Shown: positions 20,144-31,269 of the stretch, piece after piece
Position numbering within the stretch: the stretch's first letter is position 1
Layout: every line of letters begins with the position of its first letter
Assembly: GCA_002077065.1 (NCBI GenBank)
Contig: NAJO01000022.1
Coordinates: forward strand, 124,001-188,000
Source: Cryoendolithus antarcticus
Lineage: Eukaryota > Ascomycota > Dothideomycetes > Cladosporiales > Cladosporiaceae
Length of the DNA stretch: 64,000 bases
Direction: 5' to 3'
Program-made: the position numbers and the translations under genes
Notes under the pieces: model-generated
What the model saw: the letters and a program-made list of their open reading frames with translations, nothing else
Database searches by the model: none
Told to the model about the DNA's origin: nothing

Positions 20144-22284
20144 CTAAGCGTCCTTCTTCTCCCCACCGCTGCCGTCCTCTTGCGAGCTTGATCCATTCTC
20201 ACCACCAGCCTCTGCCTCGCGCCGCTTCTTGTCGAGTGCGAGATCCGGTGCAGGTGCGAACTTCGACTTGGCTCGGATCCGCTTGCCGAAGAAGAAGAAG
20301 ATGAAGGGCATGGGAATCAGCAGCACGGAGACGCAGCCGAGTAACGTAAGACCCCAATTAATGCCAATGCCTTCGAACATGTAGGTGGCGAAGAGCGGAA
20401 AGATCGCGCCGAAGAGGGAGCGCAGCAGAGTGTTAGCCGCAATAGCAGAAGCAGCAAACATCAAATAACTATCAATGATGTAATTCAGCAGCTGGAGGAA
20501 GACTGTGTAGATGCCGAATCCGATCAGCACACCCGACAGCGTTGGGACAATCCAATGGATCGTGCCTTGGTAGCCCGTCCAAGCAAGCCAGAAGAGACCA
20601 ACTGCGAAAGATACACCTCCAATCATTGGCAAAAGCAATCGCCATTCAGGCACCGGCACATTCTCATTCGCTTCCAGTTTCTTGACGTATCCTGGATTTT
20701 CAAGGAGAAACGCGGCGAACCCAATGAACACGCCGACGATCAGAGCGAAGTACGGCAAGCCAGAAACTCCGGGACTGAAGCCGTAGACACGGCCCCAAAT
20801 GAGGGCGTATGCCGTGAAGGACAAATACAGGATGCCGTAAAGGAAAGACATCTGCAGCGCTCGTTAGCATCACTGCATGTCCTCGAATGGGCTGGTCACT
20901 TACATAGATCGTGACCAGTAGAACAATCGGTTCGAGGAATAGGATGCGCAATGGTCGGCCGACATTCTTTTGTATTAATTCCTTGAAGTCAACTTCTACT
21001 TCATCCTGCTTTGCATGGATGCCCCAATTGCGAGTCAAGCGTCGGAGCTCAGACGCTTTCTCGACCAGGATGATTGGCGGATAGCTCTCCTTCTGGAAGA
21101 AAAATGCAAGGATCGCAGCGGTGAAGCCCATGATTGCGGGGATGTACTGTGTCCAGCGCCAGCCCAGGTAGCTCTTTGTGATGAAGCCACCGACCAATGG
21201 GCCCAAAAGTGGGCCATTGAAGATAGTAGCGGAGAAGGCCGCAACCGCGAGACCTCTGTACTGCGATCTGTTAGCATGACTTTAGCGCATTAGCAAAAGC
21301 CTACAAGAGACGTACCTTGTTATTGAACATGTCTGCGAATACAGCCGGCACGATAGTTAACGCACACGACCCGAACAGTCCAGCAAAGAACCGACAAATC
21401 AGCACAGTCTGCAGATCCTTCGCCACAGACACACCAATCTCGAAGATCCCGAACATGGACGCGGCAAGAATCACGGGCAGTCTCCGACCGTACAGCTCAG
21501 AGAAGGGCGCCCATGCAATTGGCCCGAATGCATAACCCAACACGAACAGCGACGTTCCGAGTGTGATTACCTCGTTGCCGACGTGGAAGTGCGCGCCCAC
21601 TGACATCGAAGCTGCGGAGAAGATCGAAGATGCGAATGTCGCAGATAGCGAGTTGAATACCAACACGCTGAAGATGATGAGCTTTTGCTTGGTCGGCCAG
21701 TTCTGAGGGTGATTGGGATCATCGTGGCCACTGAACTCTACAACGTACTCTTCTCTGTCTGGCAGAAGAGGAGGGTACGGCTTGTTGCCGCCAAAATCCG
21801 GCAGCGGCTTCTCGGGTCTGCTGCGAGTCTGACCCACGGTCAAGGAGTGCTGAAGTCGATGCTGGTTGATGCGTCCTATCGCGGTTGGGTGGCGTTCTAG
21901 ATACTCGAAGACAGCCCTATCACGGTGAGCGGTGTCCAGTCGAGCAATATTAGTGCCTGTAGTCATCGTTCGCTGCGCAGACATGGAGGCTGCCTGCGAG
22001 GCTCGCCGGGTGTTCATGGTCGTTAATGAGCTCAGCGAACTGGTCGCTGACGAAGCCCGGCTCGCGCGGCTTGGTCGTAGAGTCGCGTCTTCGACCTCCT
22101 CCTGCCGGGGCGGTTCTCCTTGTGTCGGAGCATTCGCTGATGGAGATGGTGGCGCGACTGGAGGTGATGCCGGGTGTTCCGCGTACCACCGCTCGCGGAG
22201 GTCGTCACTGGGGTCATAATCGCGCCAGCGGGACGGACTTGCATCACGCTCGGCCCTGAGCCGGGCAGCATCTTCCGAGTTCAT
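20144..22284 (-). CDS. MFS multidrug/H+ antiporter (DHA1 type), three exons
   Basis: Exons 21316-22284, 20904-21260 and 20144-20851 with introns of 55 and 52 nt (GTACGT and GTAAGT donors) give 677 residues. A 210-residue disordered cytosolic N-terminus precedes the GHDDPNHPQNWP motif typical of fungal 12-TM DHA1 transporters. TM segments follow, with the loop motif ELYGRRLPVI, then NKYRGLAVAAFSATIFNGPL spanning the first junction (motif C-like GPLLGPLVGGF). The C-terminal tail is charged. Such proteins export fungicides, polyamines or other toxins from the plasma membrane; the substrate cannot be told from sequence. The ATG at 22284 is the first Met; the upstream frame offers only GTG. Confidence 0.92.
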
Positions 22285-22994
22285 AATGATCGATGGCTGC
22301 ACAGGCGTTCACGGCGTCGACGCGAGAGGAATGTTGAAGCTCTGGCTTAAGAGGGGTGTGAGGTCAGGTATAGATAAGGTGACAACAACGAAGGATGCAG
22401 CTCAACATACAGCTCGCGCGAACATGCTTTAGTGGCGGGAGCTTGACGAAGCATATTTACCTTACATCATACGGCAATACTTTTTGCGCCGATGCCACCG
22501 AGTTAGCCGTTTCTCAATGGATGGCCGTCATTTAGAATCAACGCGTGGCGCGAGCACAGACCCGAAAAAGTCTTTGTCAGCGAGCTGACTGTGCATGCTC
22601 AGGCCCTTTCGCATACGAAGATCCGAGCTACTGATCACTCATCAGAGCGACAGGCTAATAATGCAGGAGCTATCTAAACCAACACAACCTGGGACTGGAT
22701 CCAACATACAGTACCACCGGTTCCTCGCCTCACCCTTCTTGACCATCTTCGAGCCATCTCATGTGCACGTGAGAGATACACCACGGCACTCCGTGTCTCT
22801 AGCGATGACCATTCAAAGACAGAATCAAGGGCCGCAGGAGCTGAGCGTAAGGTATACGCTGTGTACACGACATTGGCGACCCGGTCAAGGCTACGCTTTG
22901 TAATTCGGTTGACCTTCTCCTTGCTTCTATGTAGTATTATACAGCCGTACATCAGAAGCCCATGCATCCGTCTCCTCTCATCTCGTAGATCTCT
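22285..22994. other. Intergenic region with a decayed F-box gene fragment
   Basis: About 710 bases. No intact gene. Part of it (22710-22870) resembles the 3' end of the F-box gene at 27188-28726 and is listed separately. Confidence 0.45.
22710..22870 (-). pseudogene. Probable relic of an F-box gene 3' end
   Basis: On the minus strand the stretch near 22710-22745 encodes SKMVKKGEARNRWY, close to the NPKMVKKGEEGNGWY terminus of the F-box protein at 27188. The plus strand shares about 19 identical bases there (cccttcttgaccatcttcg). Further upstream, in another frame, VYTAYTLRSAPAALDSVFEW resembles AVYESFSQIGRRAVSGVFES of the same protein. The frame change and an intervening stop mean it cannot be expressed intact. 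The similarity is short, so this is tentative. Confidence 0.4.
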
Positions 22995-25900
22995 TTAAGT
23001 TATACCGACACGAGGCGCGTACTCCTGACCAATGGCAGGTTTCTGCGTCGTCCAGAGGCTGCTCACGCGAATGTGACGAGCGCGTCGCCCGCTCTGCTGG
23101 GTCGTTTGCGACTGGGCCAGTGCCAGCGATGCTGCACGTCGTAGCACCGTGTCTACACCGTAACCATCGAATGCCGAGGTCTCGAAGTACTCTGCTGCTC
23201 CGATGTCCTTGGAGACCATCCGTCCATTCATGACAGCTGACTTCTCCTGCAATGTCGCTTTCGTAGAATGGCACGTATGCAGCCCGGGTAATGTAGGACG
23301 TTCACTGGAGGTTCCTTCGGCATTTTTCCGACATGCTTCTTGCCACAAGTCTCTTCGGCAGCCGACAAGGATAATAGGTTTGTTTGGCGCAAGGAGTCGA
23401 ACGCCGTGTATCCATTTGGCTTGCACGTTAATTAGCGAGTCTTGCAAGCTGAGGTCGAAGGCGATCAGAACTACGTGACAGCTCTCCAATTCTGTCGAAA
23501 GACGGTCTAAGCGGCCGTCTTCACCGGAAGTGTCCCTGATGTTGAGGTCTACCCATGCCCGCGACGGTGTGTTGACTTCAACCCGCACCATGTAAGTCTC
23601 GGCGACCACGGTTGGTGCATTGATCTCTGGTGGGTTGTTTGTCGAAGCTCGATGGAGAAATCCAGTCTTACCACAGTTCCCATCGCCTATGCAGCATACG
23701 TTCCTCGCGATAGCTGGCAGTCTGCTATGGTCCACTTGGACTGGCACGCCACTCTGATCTTTCCTAAGCGAACCTTCGAAGGGTACCGCTCGCCAGGGGA
23801 AGTCTAGATTTTTTGGTGGCACACTGTCATCAAATATTCCCGGTGCCGATTTGGGTCTCGGCAGTAAATTATCTACGCCGTCAGGCAGAACCACGGCGGC
23901 AGGAGGTATCATAGACGAGGCACGCGTTCGAGAACCGACGTTCGCAGAGTCCTCCGCATACATGGTCTCAGCAGACTGAGCTTGTAAGGTCGCCGAATCC
24001 CCTCTCGCACCTATGGACGGCCTGTGGTGGATAGGTCTGCCGGAGAACAGCCTACTTAGACGGGCGAAGCGGGGCTGAGATTGTCTGACCTGCCCGTGCA
24101 CGATCGAAGGACGCCGGGCTGAGCGTTCGGAGTCTACAATTTCTTGTGAATCGACTTCGATCCCGCTGCTCGGCTGATCTGTTGAGTGATCTGCGGAATC
24201 GTCCTTGACCGTAACAGGCGAAGTTTGCAGGTCGCCCAGTTGTCGATTGGACCGACCAGATGTCTCGAGATCGGTCCAGATCGTCGCCATTGTCGCGGTT
24301 TGATCTGATCCCTGCGCAATCTGTGATGAACCCGCAATGGAGTAAGCGCTCTCGAATGAGTCCTCGCTATGGACACTGCCGGCGTCGTCTGATTCAACCG
24401 TAGTGTTGTACTTCATCCAGAGTTGCAACGGCTCCGGCGGGACTGTTGGCTCGGAGGCCAAGTCAGTAGGCGCCTGTAGGATCATTGTGCTGAGGTTGGG
24501 GGCAACCTCGTCTCGCAGCGACTCGCGGTCTTCAGTCAGAGGTGCGTCAGCAGGATCCTGACGATCAGTGATCTTTGGACACGGTCTCTGCGATCCAGCG
24601 GAGTCGAGCTCGCACAACGAAGAAGGTCCTTCGGCTAATGTGTCGCTCGCATCTTCGAGACAGTCCAGATGAGAAGCTGTCACCTGGCAAAGCTCACTCT
24701 CCTCCACAACATTGGGGATGACATCGCTATGATAGTCATAGAAAAGACTTGGCCTGACGATCTCTGGTGACTCTGAGCGTGCAGTTGTGATGACACGAGC
24801 CCGGCGATGTGATCTTCCTCGCGATACCGTACGATTGAATGGTTCTTCGTACGCCACTACAGTATCATCGGTCGCTTTTTCGAGGACTTGCATAGATATC
24901 GAGGGAAGATCTGCTTTCTCCCGAGGGTATGAGTCCGGTGATTCGTTGATGCAAGCGCCAGCAATCGAGGCGTCTTCTTCGACCGGTGGGGTTTGACGCC
25001 AACTACTCGTGGGCCTGATGCTGACAGGGCTTAATGCGATGCCATTGTTGTGGAGTGCAGTCTCATCTTCATCCATCGATTCTCCCATGTGTAGAAGCAT
25101 TGCCAAGTATCCTTCCTCCTGATGTGCATCCTGCATCTTCTGACTGACCGCTACTAGTAATCGTAATGTATCGACGATGCAAGATGGATAGCCGCTGACT
25201 TTGTTGCGATATATCAGCAATAGCCTGCGTGCGCACCGGTGGGCTTCATTATAGTCTTCAAGTTTGAGGAGGACAGCAACCAGGACTTCGAGATCGTCAG
25301 CTACATGCATGAAAGCTTTGGTGTCATGTATGTGCAGTCGTTTTTCCAAGCACAATCGAGCATCGCCCCATCGTGATTGATCAACATGTATCTTGGTCAG
25401 CAGGTGCAAGGCCGATTTCCGTAACGCCTTCGTTTCGTCTACATGTTTGAGGTAACGTTTCGATGAGCTCTGCGATATGGTGTCTGCTCTCGAGAAGCAA
25501 TTGTCGAGGGATCGTAGTGCGACGTTACTCCTGCCCTCAGCGTACGCCTTTTGCCCTCGTGAGAGCAGTATACGGACCATGTCCATGTCCAGCTCGGCAG
25601 CGTCTTCGACCTCCGTATCTGAGCCATCGCTCTCTCGGAAAACGGTGTTCTGATCCTCGACGTCCTGGTCCTCGCGAACACTGTATTCGTACTCTGTCCG
25701 AGAGTCGATCCATTGCTGGATATCGAGCCGCGACCCATTCGGAAGACAGTCTCCGAAGTCTGAAGGTGCAATAATGCTGTCGCGATCTTCTTCAGTCACC
25801 CCGAGTGCAGTGGAGGCGGACGACACGACAGATGCTGCTGAACGCACACATTCCCTTAAGTTTGTTGCCATCCGCAGATCAAGTTCTTCCTCTTCACCTC

Positions 25901-26523
25901 GTGCTACGCACTGTAATGACTGTATCTGCGCATTGAAAGTCTCGGCGAGCTTGCGAATACTGGTGTCGAAGACTTTGAGACTCAGGACTGCACTCGATTG
26001 CAGCTCTGATGCTTCGCCTTGTCGCCATCTGTGGATCAGTCAGTACACTTTGCAATCACTCGATCATTCTAAGGTCCTACAAAATCACTATACAGAGAGA
26101 CAGTTGAATTGTATCTCTCCAGGACCTGAGTCTCTTCTGTAGCATATCCAGCTGGTCTTCGGCGAGCTGATATCGCAGTTGCATGCGCGGTCGATTGAGT
26201 AGTGTTGTTTTCTTCGCAACCCGCTCCAGTAGAGAAAGAAGATTGTCGAGGACATCCTTCCCGTCGGCAATAGAAGTAGATAAATTGCGCCAATGCGTTC
26301 CAATATGTCCGGTCTCCTCGAAAGCAGAGGCTCGAGTGAGCCGGATAGTCTCCTCAAGCGCCTGCAGTACTTTCACGATACCATCAATGTCAGCCTTGAG
26401 AGCTTCGACGGTGGTGTCTACCACTTTCGCGGCACCTTGGAACTGATTTAACTGCCACCCGACCTTAGTACAGACTCCCAACACTGTCAACACCCCAGTC
26501 GCAATGCTAAGCGGCTCAGGCAT
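22995..26523 (-). CDS. Fungal STAND N-terminal domain fused to a TPR-like region and a C-terminal Rho-like GTPase
   Basis: Exon 1 (26081-26523) and exon 2 (22995-26028) join over a 52-nt intron (GTAGGA donor, CTGAC branch, CAG acceptor), reading QLSLCIVILWRQ across the junction; 1158 residues. Residues 1-150 match the helical N-terminal domain found on fungal STAND/NLR proteins (MPEPLSIATGVLTVLGV, TGHIGTHW). Residues about 300-450 look like TPR-type helix pairs (GQKAYAEGRSNVALRSLDNC). About 450-900 is disordered. Residues about 920-1125 form a Rho-like GTPase: P-loop GDGNCGKT, switch I PTVVAETY, DTSGEDG with Glu at the catalytic Gln position, GCRRDL, and ETSA. The Rho-type insert is present, but there is no C-terminal CAAX box, so no prenyl anchor. 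No NACHT or NB-ARC is present. Confidence 0.85.
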
Positions 26524-27187
26524 TGCCCAGAAGCCACGCTGGACGAGCCCGCTAAGAGAACAGCACTTGATGACGGATAGAAATCAGAGGAAGTGCAGTC
26601 TCAGGCAAAGTAGCCTCAGATCGAGCATAGGGTCACGGGCGCAGGACCTACCTGCGTCTGCAGGACCGCAGCCTCGTCGTGGGCTGTGCAGTCGAGCGTA
26701 GTTCGACGATGTCTCCGGCCATGATAGGGAGCGCTGGAAGCGATGATACACCCTCTGACACTCCCTCCGACGGCTAGAGAGGTACCGGTCAGTAAGATTC
26801 TTATTATACGCGTGTGTCTTCTGCGTAAGGTAGGACAATGCCTTGACATGGACTGTTTCCCAGATTCTGCAATTTTGGAGGCATCCCACCTGTGCACTGC
26901 TGCTGTCACGCTAGCGACACGCTACTGCACCACAACAGCGCCACGCGGCCGGCCTCACTTTGGTACATTGCTTATCAGAGACCGAGAGCACGTGTCCAAA
27001 CAATGGCAGACCGCAGCAGTGCGCTTCGTGGGTGGGACATCGACTGTCGTGTGCGTTGGTACATCGCGTACGTCTCAAAGGGCTCGGTGAAGAGACACAT
27101 ACCTGCCTTATGGAGGCACACGGATGTATGCGTAGGCATAGAAATGATTGCACCACAGGACACTCGACTAGCTAGACGCTGCAAGGC
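26524..27187. other. Intergenic region without a gene
   Basis: About 660 bases upstream of the GTPase fusion and downstream of the F-box gene. Several short frames overlap on both strands; none is convincing. Confidence 0.4.
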
Positions 27188-28726
27188 TCAGTACCACCCA
27201 TTGCCCTCTTCTCCCTTCTTGACCATCTTCGGGTTCAGACTGATCATCCTCTGACCAGGTATGCACCCCGAGACTCGACTCTCGAACACACCACTGACGG
27301 CTCTACGACCGATCTGCGAAAAGCTTTCGTACACTGCATGCTCCTCGCCGGCGTCACGGCCATGTATGGCAGCCCATTCTGGGCTCGTATACGGACTACT
27401 CCCATCACCCAAGTCAGCCCATCGCGTTACGACGATTGCATGCTTAAACGTATTGACTGGATCGTTCTTGTCCTCGCACATCTGCACCTCGATAAGATAC
27501 TCAGATGGACACTCCGGGCATCGTCTCACAGGGCGACAGAAGTCGCACATCGTGACAATGAAGTTTGGTCGTGCAGCAGCAATGGAGATCTTTGGAGCGC
27601 GCTTCAGCTGCGAGATGTACGAATCCGGCGGTCTCGGGACGTGACTCAAGGCACATTTGCAGATTTGAGTAAGTTCGCCATCTTTCCAGTGGTGGCAGAC
27701 GGAGAAGAAGGGCGTGTACTCTTCTCGATCGTAGAGTAGGTGTCGCTCCTCAGTAGCGGTGAGCTTTGGTGGTGCCCAGCACTGCGACACAATGCGGACT
27801 AGCAGATGGCCATCGTGTGTGATGTAGCGGGAGCGATGCTTCCAGCCCGAGTCTCGACACTTCCATTGGCGTTCGAGAGACTCGCAAGGTATCCCATGCT
27901 TCGCTCCGTGAGTATCGGCACGAAGTGCGAGCTGAACGAAGTTGTACGGTAGCTCCCGTAGATGTGTGAGTCGGGTTCGGGGGAGCACTGAGTCTCTGAC
28001 CTGTGGACAAGAGTAGACAGGATGAGCGACATAATCTGCTTTCAACGACTCCTTCGTTGGCGTTAGCCGTCGATGGAAAGCTGCACACTGGAAACAGAGC
28101 AAGTGGTCCGGCATTCCACCGTCAAAAGTCCTCAGTAGGAAGGAGATGCGTAGCGCGCGATTCTCGGGCAGATTGAGAGCTTCGAGCGGGTCCCTTCCCA
28201 CCTTGCCTGCGAGAACCTTCGTCGATACCGCTAGACTGGCAGCATCGATCTCATCAAGAAAGGTGATGATCCGTTGCCATATCTCTTCGGGTAGCTCCTC
28301 AACCATTCTCTCATGCGCTAGCGAAGTCTTCCTGCGCTCCAATGCTAGGTCTCTCGAGTCAAAGTAGGGATCTCTCAACTTCTCGAGATCGGCAGTTGTC
28401 AAGTCGACGAGTGAGTCGAAAGAATCGTGGTGAGCCAGTCGATGCATCATATCGGTATGATCTTTGACATGATGTTGCTCGCCGACCAGCGTCGACGCCT
28501 CGCTGAAGACAGAGTAATCGCGTTCACCAAGTTCGTTGACTTCGCCATTGTCGCTAGGCTTGAGGACGCGATCACCAGAGATGCGGCGTCGTCGCTTCTC
28601 GGCTGCTTTCGCATTTGCCTTTTCGACAGCTTCGATGCTATACGCTCGACTTGATCGAATGCGACGTGAAATGCCTATGACTAGCTTTGCTGGCCAGGTG
28701 CCAAATTGAGGCGCATTGTAGTCCAT
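27188..28726 (-). CDS. F-box protein
   Basis: A single-exon 512-residue protein from the ATG at 28726. A basic helix (EKANAKAAEKRRRR) precedes an F-box at about residues 140-185 (ELPEEIWQRIITFL, then AASLAVSTKVLAG). The C-terminal half has Cys/His pairs (LLCFQCAAFH, CDFCRPVRRCPEC) that could bind zinc, and ends KMVKKGEEGNGWY. F-box proteins recruit substrates to SCF ubiquitin ligases through Skp1; this lineage-expanded fungal type has no known substrate. It lies upstream of the STAND/Rho gene on the same strand, 664 bases away. Confidence 0.85.
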   Translation of the reverse strand: MDYNAPQFGTWPAKLVIGISRRIRSSRAYSIEAVEKANAKAAEKRRRRISGDRVLKPSDNGEVNELGERDYSVFSEASTLVGEQHHVKDHTDMMHRLAHHDSFDSLVDLTTADLEKLRDPYFDSRDLALERRKTSLAHERMVEELPEEIWQRIITFLDEIDAASLAVSTKVLAGKVGRDPLEALNLPENRALRISFLLRTFDGGMPDHLLCFQCAAFHRRLTPTKESLKADYVAHPVYSCPQVRDSVLPRTRLTHLRELPYNFVQLALRADTHGAKHGIPCESLERQWKCRDSGWKHRSRYITHDGHLLVRIVSQCWAPPKLTATEERHLLYDREEYTPFFSVCHHWKDGELTQICKCALSHVPRPPDSYISQLKRAPKISIAAARPNFIVTMCDFCRPVRRCPECPSEYLIEVQMCEDKNDPVNTFKHAIVVTRWADLGDGSSPYTSPEWAAIHGRDAGEEHAVYESFSQIGRRAVSGVFESRVSGCIPGQRMISLNPKMVKKGEEGNGWY

Positions 28727-29102
28727 AGCAATGGAGGAGTTATGCAGGGATCATGCGGCCGAAATGAAGCAATGCCGAACTCCGAACCGCATGCGCCGAC
28801 CAGTATTGGTGCTTTCAGGATAGTAGAACGACCATCAAACAAGTGCAGGTGGACCACTCGAAAAGATACTTAGGACAATGAAGCATCTGTGAGCAATAAG
28901 AACATCGAAATATGGTTCGACAGAGCTCATGAAGAGAAACCTTCGGCTTCAGCGGATGACATGACGTTCGCAGGCTGACAAAAGTCGATGGTCGCTCGCT
29001 CCGCAGCGATCCGTGAACGCGGAAATACAGACATCGACATACAGCTACCATTGACTGCGTCGATCAGGCACTACATGCATGGAGTTTGATCGAGTTTCTG
29101 CC
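28727..29102. other. Intergenic spacer
   Basis: About 376 bases between the 3' end of the NUFIP1-like gene and the start of the F-box gene, both on the minus strand. Nothing else seen. Confidence 0.5.
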
Positions 29103-30893
29103 TCACGCAACGTTCGATGGCGCGAAGAGGCCGGCTGTTCCCAAAGCTTTGATAGCTTTCAGCATCAAGCGATCCTCCTCATCCTCTTCTTGTTCGACTA
29201 GTCGCTCGTGTATACTCTTCCTGCTGTTTGATGCTGGCTTGTCAAGCTTCGGCGCGAACCTGTCAATCGCAGGCCTAGCCACTAGTGATGCAGCACGAAA
29301 TGCTGCGTTCGCCTTAGCAGACAGCTCGTGACGGAATCGACAAGTGTCTCCATCTCGACAGTAGCCACTTGCCGCGAAGTACCGACAAAGTCCCATGGCA
29401 TGATTTGCTGGCGCTTGGGGCTTCGAGCTGGTACTCTCGGGCGGCTCATCGTCTGTGTCTGACTCTGTTGTTGAGTCATCTGAGCTGCTTTCTGAGGAGC
29501 CGGATGCGCTGGAAGCTGACACTGCTGCGGCATCGGGATGTCCCTCGCGGTCCACCTTGTCTGCCACTTCGATCGATTTGACGCCGCCTAAAGTAGCGAG
29601 AAGCTCTGAGGGTGGACTCTGGCGACTTTGATCGCCCTCGATCCCGTACAAGTCAAGCAGCCGCTGGTGCTGCTCCTCTGACTGGGTGAACGACCTCTGT
29701 AAATTCTCGAGCTCTTTGGTGCAGTCAGAAAGCCGCCGAGTGGCTTGCTGCAGCTTAGTGAGCGGTAATCGCGCAGGCATGTCGCTGGTCGACGGTCCTT
29801 TCCGTACCCCATCAACTTTTCGTCTTGCCTTCCTATCATCAGTCCGTACATCCCGCCACAGCAAATGCATGTCGGCTAATAGCCGCCTTCTCTCATCGCC
29901 CGTCCGCCGTCGGTCATCCTCTCGATCAGCCACTCGCATCATAGTAGGGAAAGCTTTCCTTCGCGCCTCACGCCATGCTGCAAGATCTGCAGCATTGTTG
30001 AGTGACATGACCTCGCCGTTGTGCTCGAATGTAAGGCGCGTGCCCAGCTCGGCGTATTGAGCTTCTTCGTCGACGTCCTCTCCATCGTCGTCGTTATCGC
30101 TCTCGGCGGGCTCATCGTAATCATTGTCGATTCGAGGCACCAGTCCAAGGCTGGCGGTAGCTACTGTTTTGGTCCGTGGACCCGGTATGATGGATCCGGA
30201 GCTATATCTTACTGGTGGTCTCGCAGTAGTACTAGCAGTTGGTATCGCGTAGAAAGACGGCACCGCTGGCACAGCCGAAACATTAGGCATGTTGTCATGA
30301 TCAAGTGAGCTACCTCTGAGGGCATCGAGCTTGCGCTTGTGGCCAGCATGTGTCCGGTCTGGGTCACTAGAGGACGGCGATCCTCGTGAGTGATGAGCTG
30401 GACTAACCTGTCTCTGATATCGTGCAGTAGGAGATCCATAGTTTGCGCCTGGTTTTGATGCCACTGCTGCAGTCGGAACGCCAGCCTGGCTGAGGAATCG
30501 TGGGTTCACATGTGCGCCAGACGGCAAGCCGGCAAAGGCAGGCAACGAACTGGAACTCGACGACGGAAAAGGCTGAGTACCGCCGGAAGCGTAATTCGCA
30601 GAGCTAGGTTTATGGCTTGCCGGCGCAGCATCTTCACGTGAAGAAGAGCCATTGTTAAAGTCCCTCCCACGTCCTCGTACACCCAACGGGATGAAATTAC
30701 TTCCTCCGACTAGCGGTGCTGATGCATGGCCAACATTCGGAGTAGCATCCCCTCGTCCGCGACTACTCGAGCCGCCTCTGGTACCTCCGCGACCACGCTG
30801 CTGAGATTGATAGTCGCCATTGGATTGAAGCGGAGCTGGAGCGCGTTTTGGCGGTGGTGGAGGCGGTGGAGGAAACGAGAAGCCTCCTGCCAT
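29103..30893 (-). CDS. NUFIP1-like snoRNP assembly factor with CCCH zinc finger
   Basis: 596 residues, single exon. The N-terminus has a proline run (FPPPPPPPP) and RGG-type repeats (RGRGGTRGG), then a disordered region. The central block TFEHNGEVMSLNNAADLAAW with REARRKAFPT matches the conserved NUFIP1/Rsa1 domain. Near residue 500 is a CCCH finger, C-x8-C-x5-C-x3-H (CRYFAASGYCRDGDTCRFRH). NUFIP1/Rsa1 is a platform for box C/D snoRNP assembly with the R2TP complex (established for yeast and human); RGG and CCCH elements suit RNA contact. The ATG at 30893 begins MAGGFSF. Confidence 0.8.
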   Translation of the reverse strand: MAGGFSFPPPPPPPPKRAPAPLQSNGDYQSQQRGRGGTRGGSSSRGRGDATPNVGHASAPLVGGSNFIPLGVRGRGRDFNNGSSSREDAAPASHKPSSANYASGGTQPFPSSSSSSLPAFAGLPSGAHVNPRFLSQAGVPTAAVASKPGANYGSPTARYQRQVSPAHHSRGSPSSSDPDRTHAGHKRKLDALRGSSLDHDNMPNVSAVPAVPSFYAIPTASTTARPPVRYSSGSIIPGPRTKTVATASLGLVPRIDNDYDEPAESDNDDDGEDVDEEAQYAELGTRLTFEHNGEVMSLNNAADLAAWREARRKAFPTMMRVADREDDRRRTGDERRRLLADMHLLWRDVRTDDRKARRKVDGVRKGPSTSDMPARLPLTKLQQATRRLSDCTKELENLQRSFTQSEEQHQRLLDLYGIEGDQSRQSPPSELLATLGGVKSIEVADKVDREGHPDAAAVSASSASGSSESSSDDSTTESDTDDEPPESTSSKPQAPANHAMGLCRYFAASGYCRDGDTCRFRHELSAKANAAFRAASLVARPAIDRFAPKLDKPASNSRKSIHERLVEQEEDEEDRLMLKAIKALGTAGLFAPSNVA

Positions 30894-31269
30894 GGGCGCA
30901 ATATGTCAGACTATCAGAGTTCCGTAGTGTCGACCACCTCATGAGCCATTGTGATCTACGTCCAAGAAGGAAACGAAGATCGATAGTGTTTGAAGGTGAA
31001 GTTAAAGCAGGAAGCAAGCTGATTGGTCGGAACTTCTGAAACTGCTGCCGAAGGAAGACATGCAGAGTGGTGAAACACATCTACCTCACAGCAGATCTTA
31101 GGTCAACACATCTATCAGAGTCTTTCATCGTTCCAAGTGACTATGACCAATTGGATACTATGATCTGAACGTGGAGTCATGATCTTCGTGTCTACGAGAA
31201 GTCTGCACAGCACCTTCCTACGGCCGCCACTCTGATCGCCTGGCCGAATCGAGGAGTGCGCATTTCGAG
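30894..31269. promoter_or_regulatory. Divergent promoter region NUFIP1-like/RPC25
   Basis: A 376-base spacer between a snoRNP factor and a Pol III subunit, both serving RNA production. No motif assigned. Confidence 0.45.

Noticed and set aside
26892..27254. 120-codon plus-strand frame with two WYIAY copies
   Set aside because: No ATG-supported domain; its end is antisense to the F-box gene terminus, and the repeated pentapeptide is short enough to be chance.
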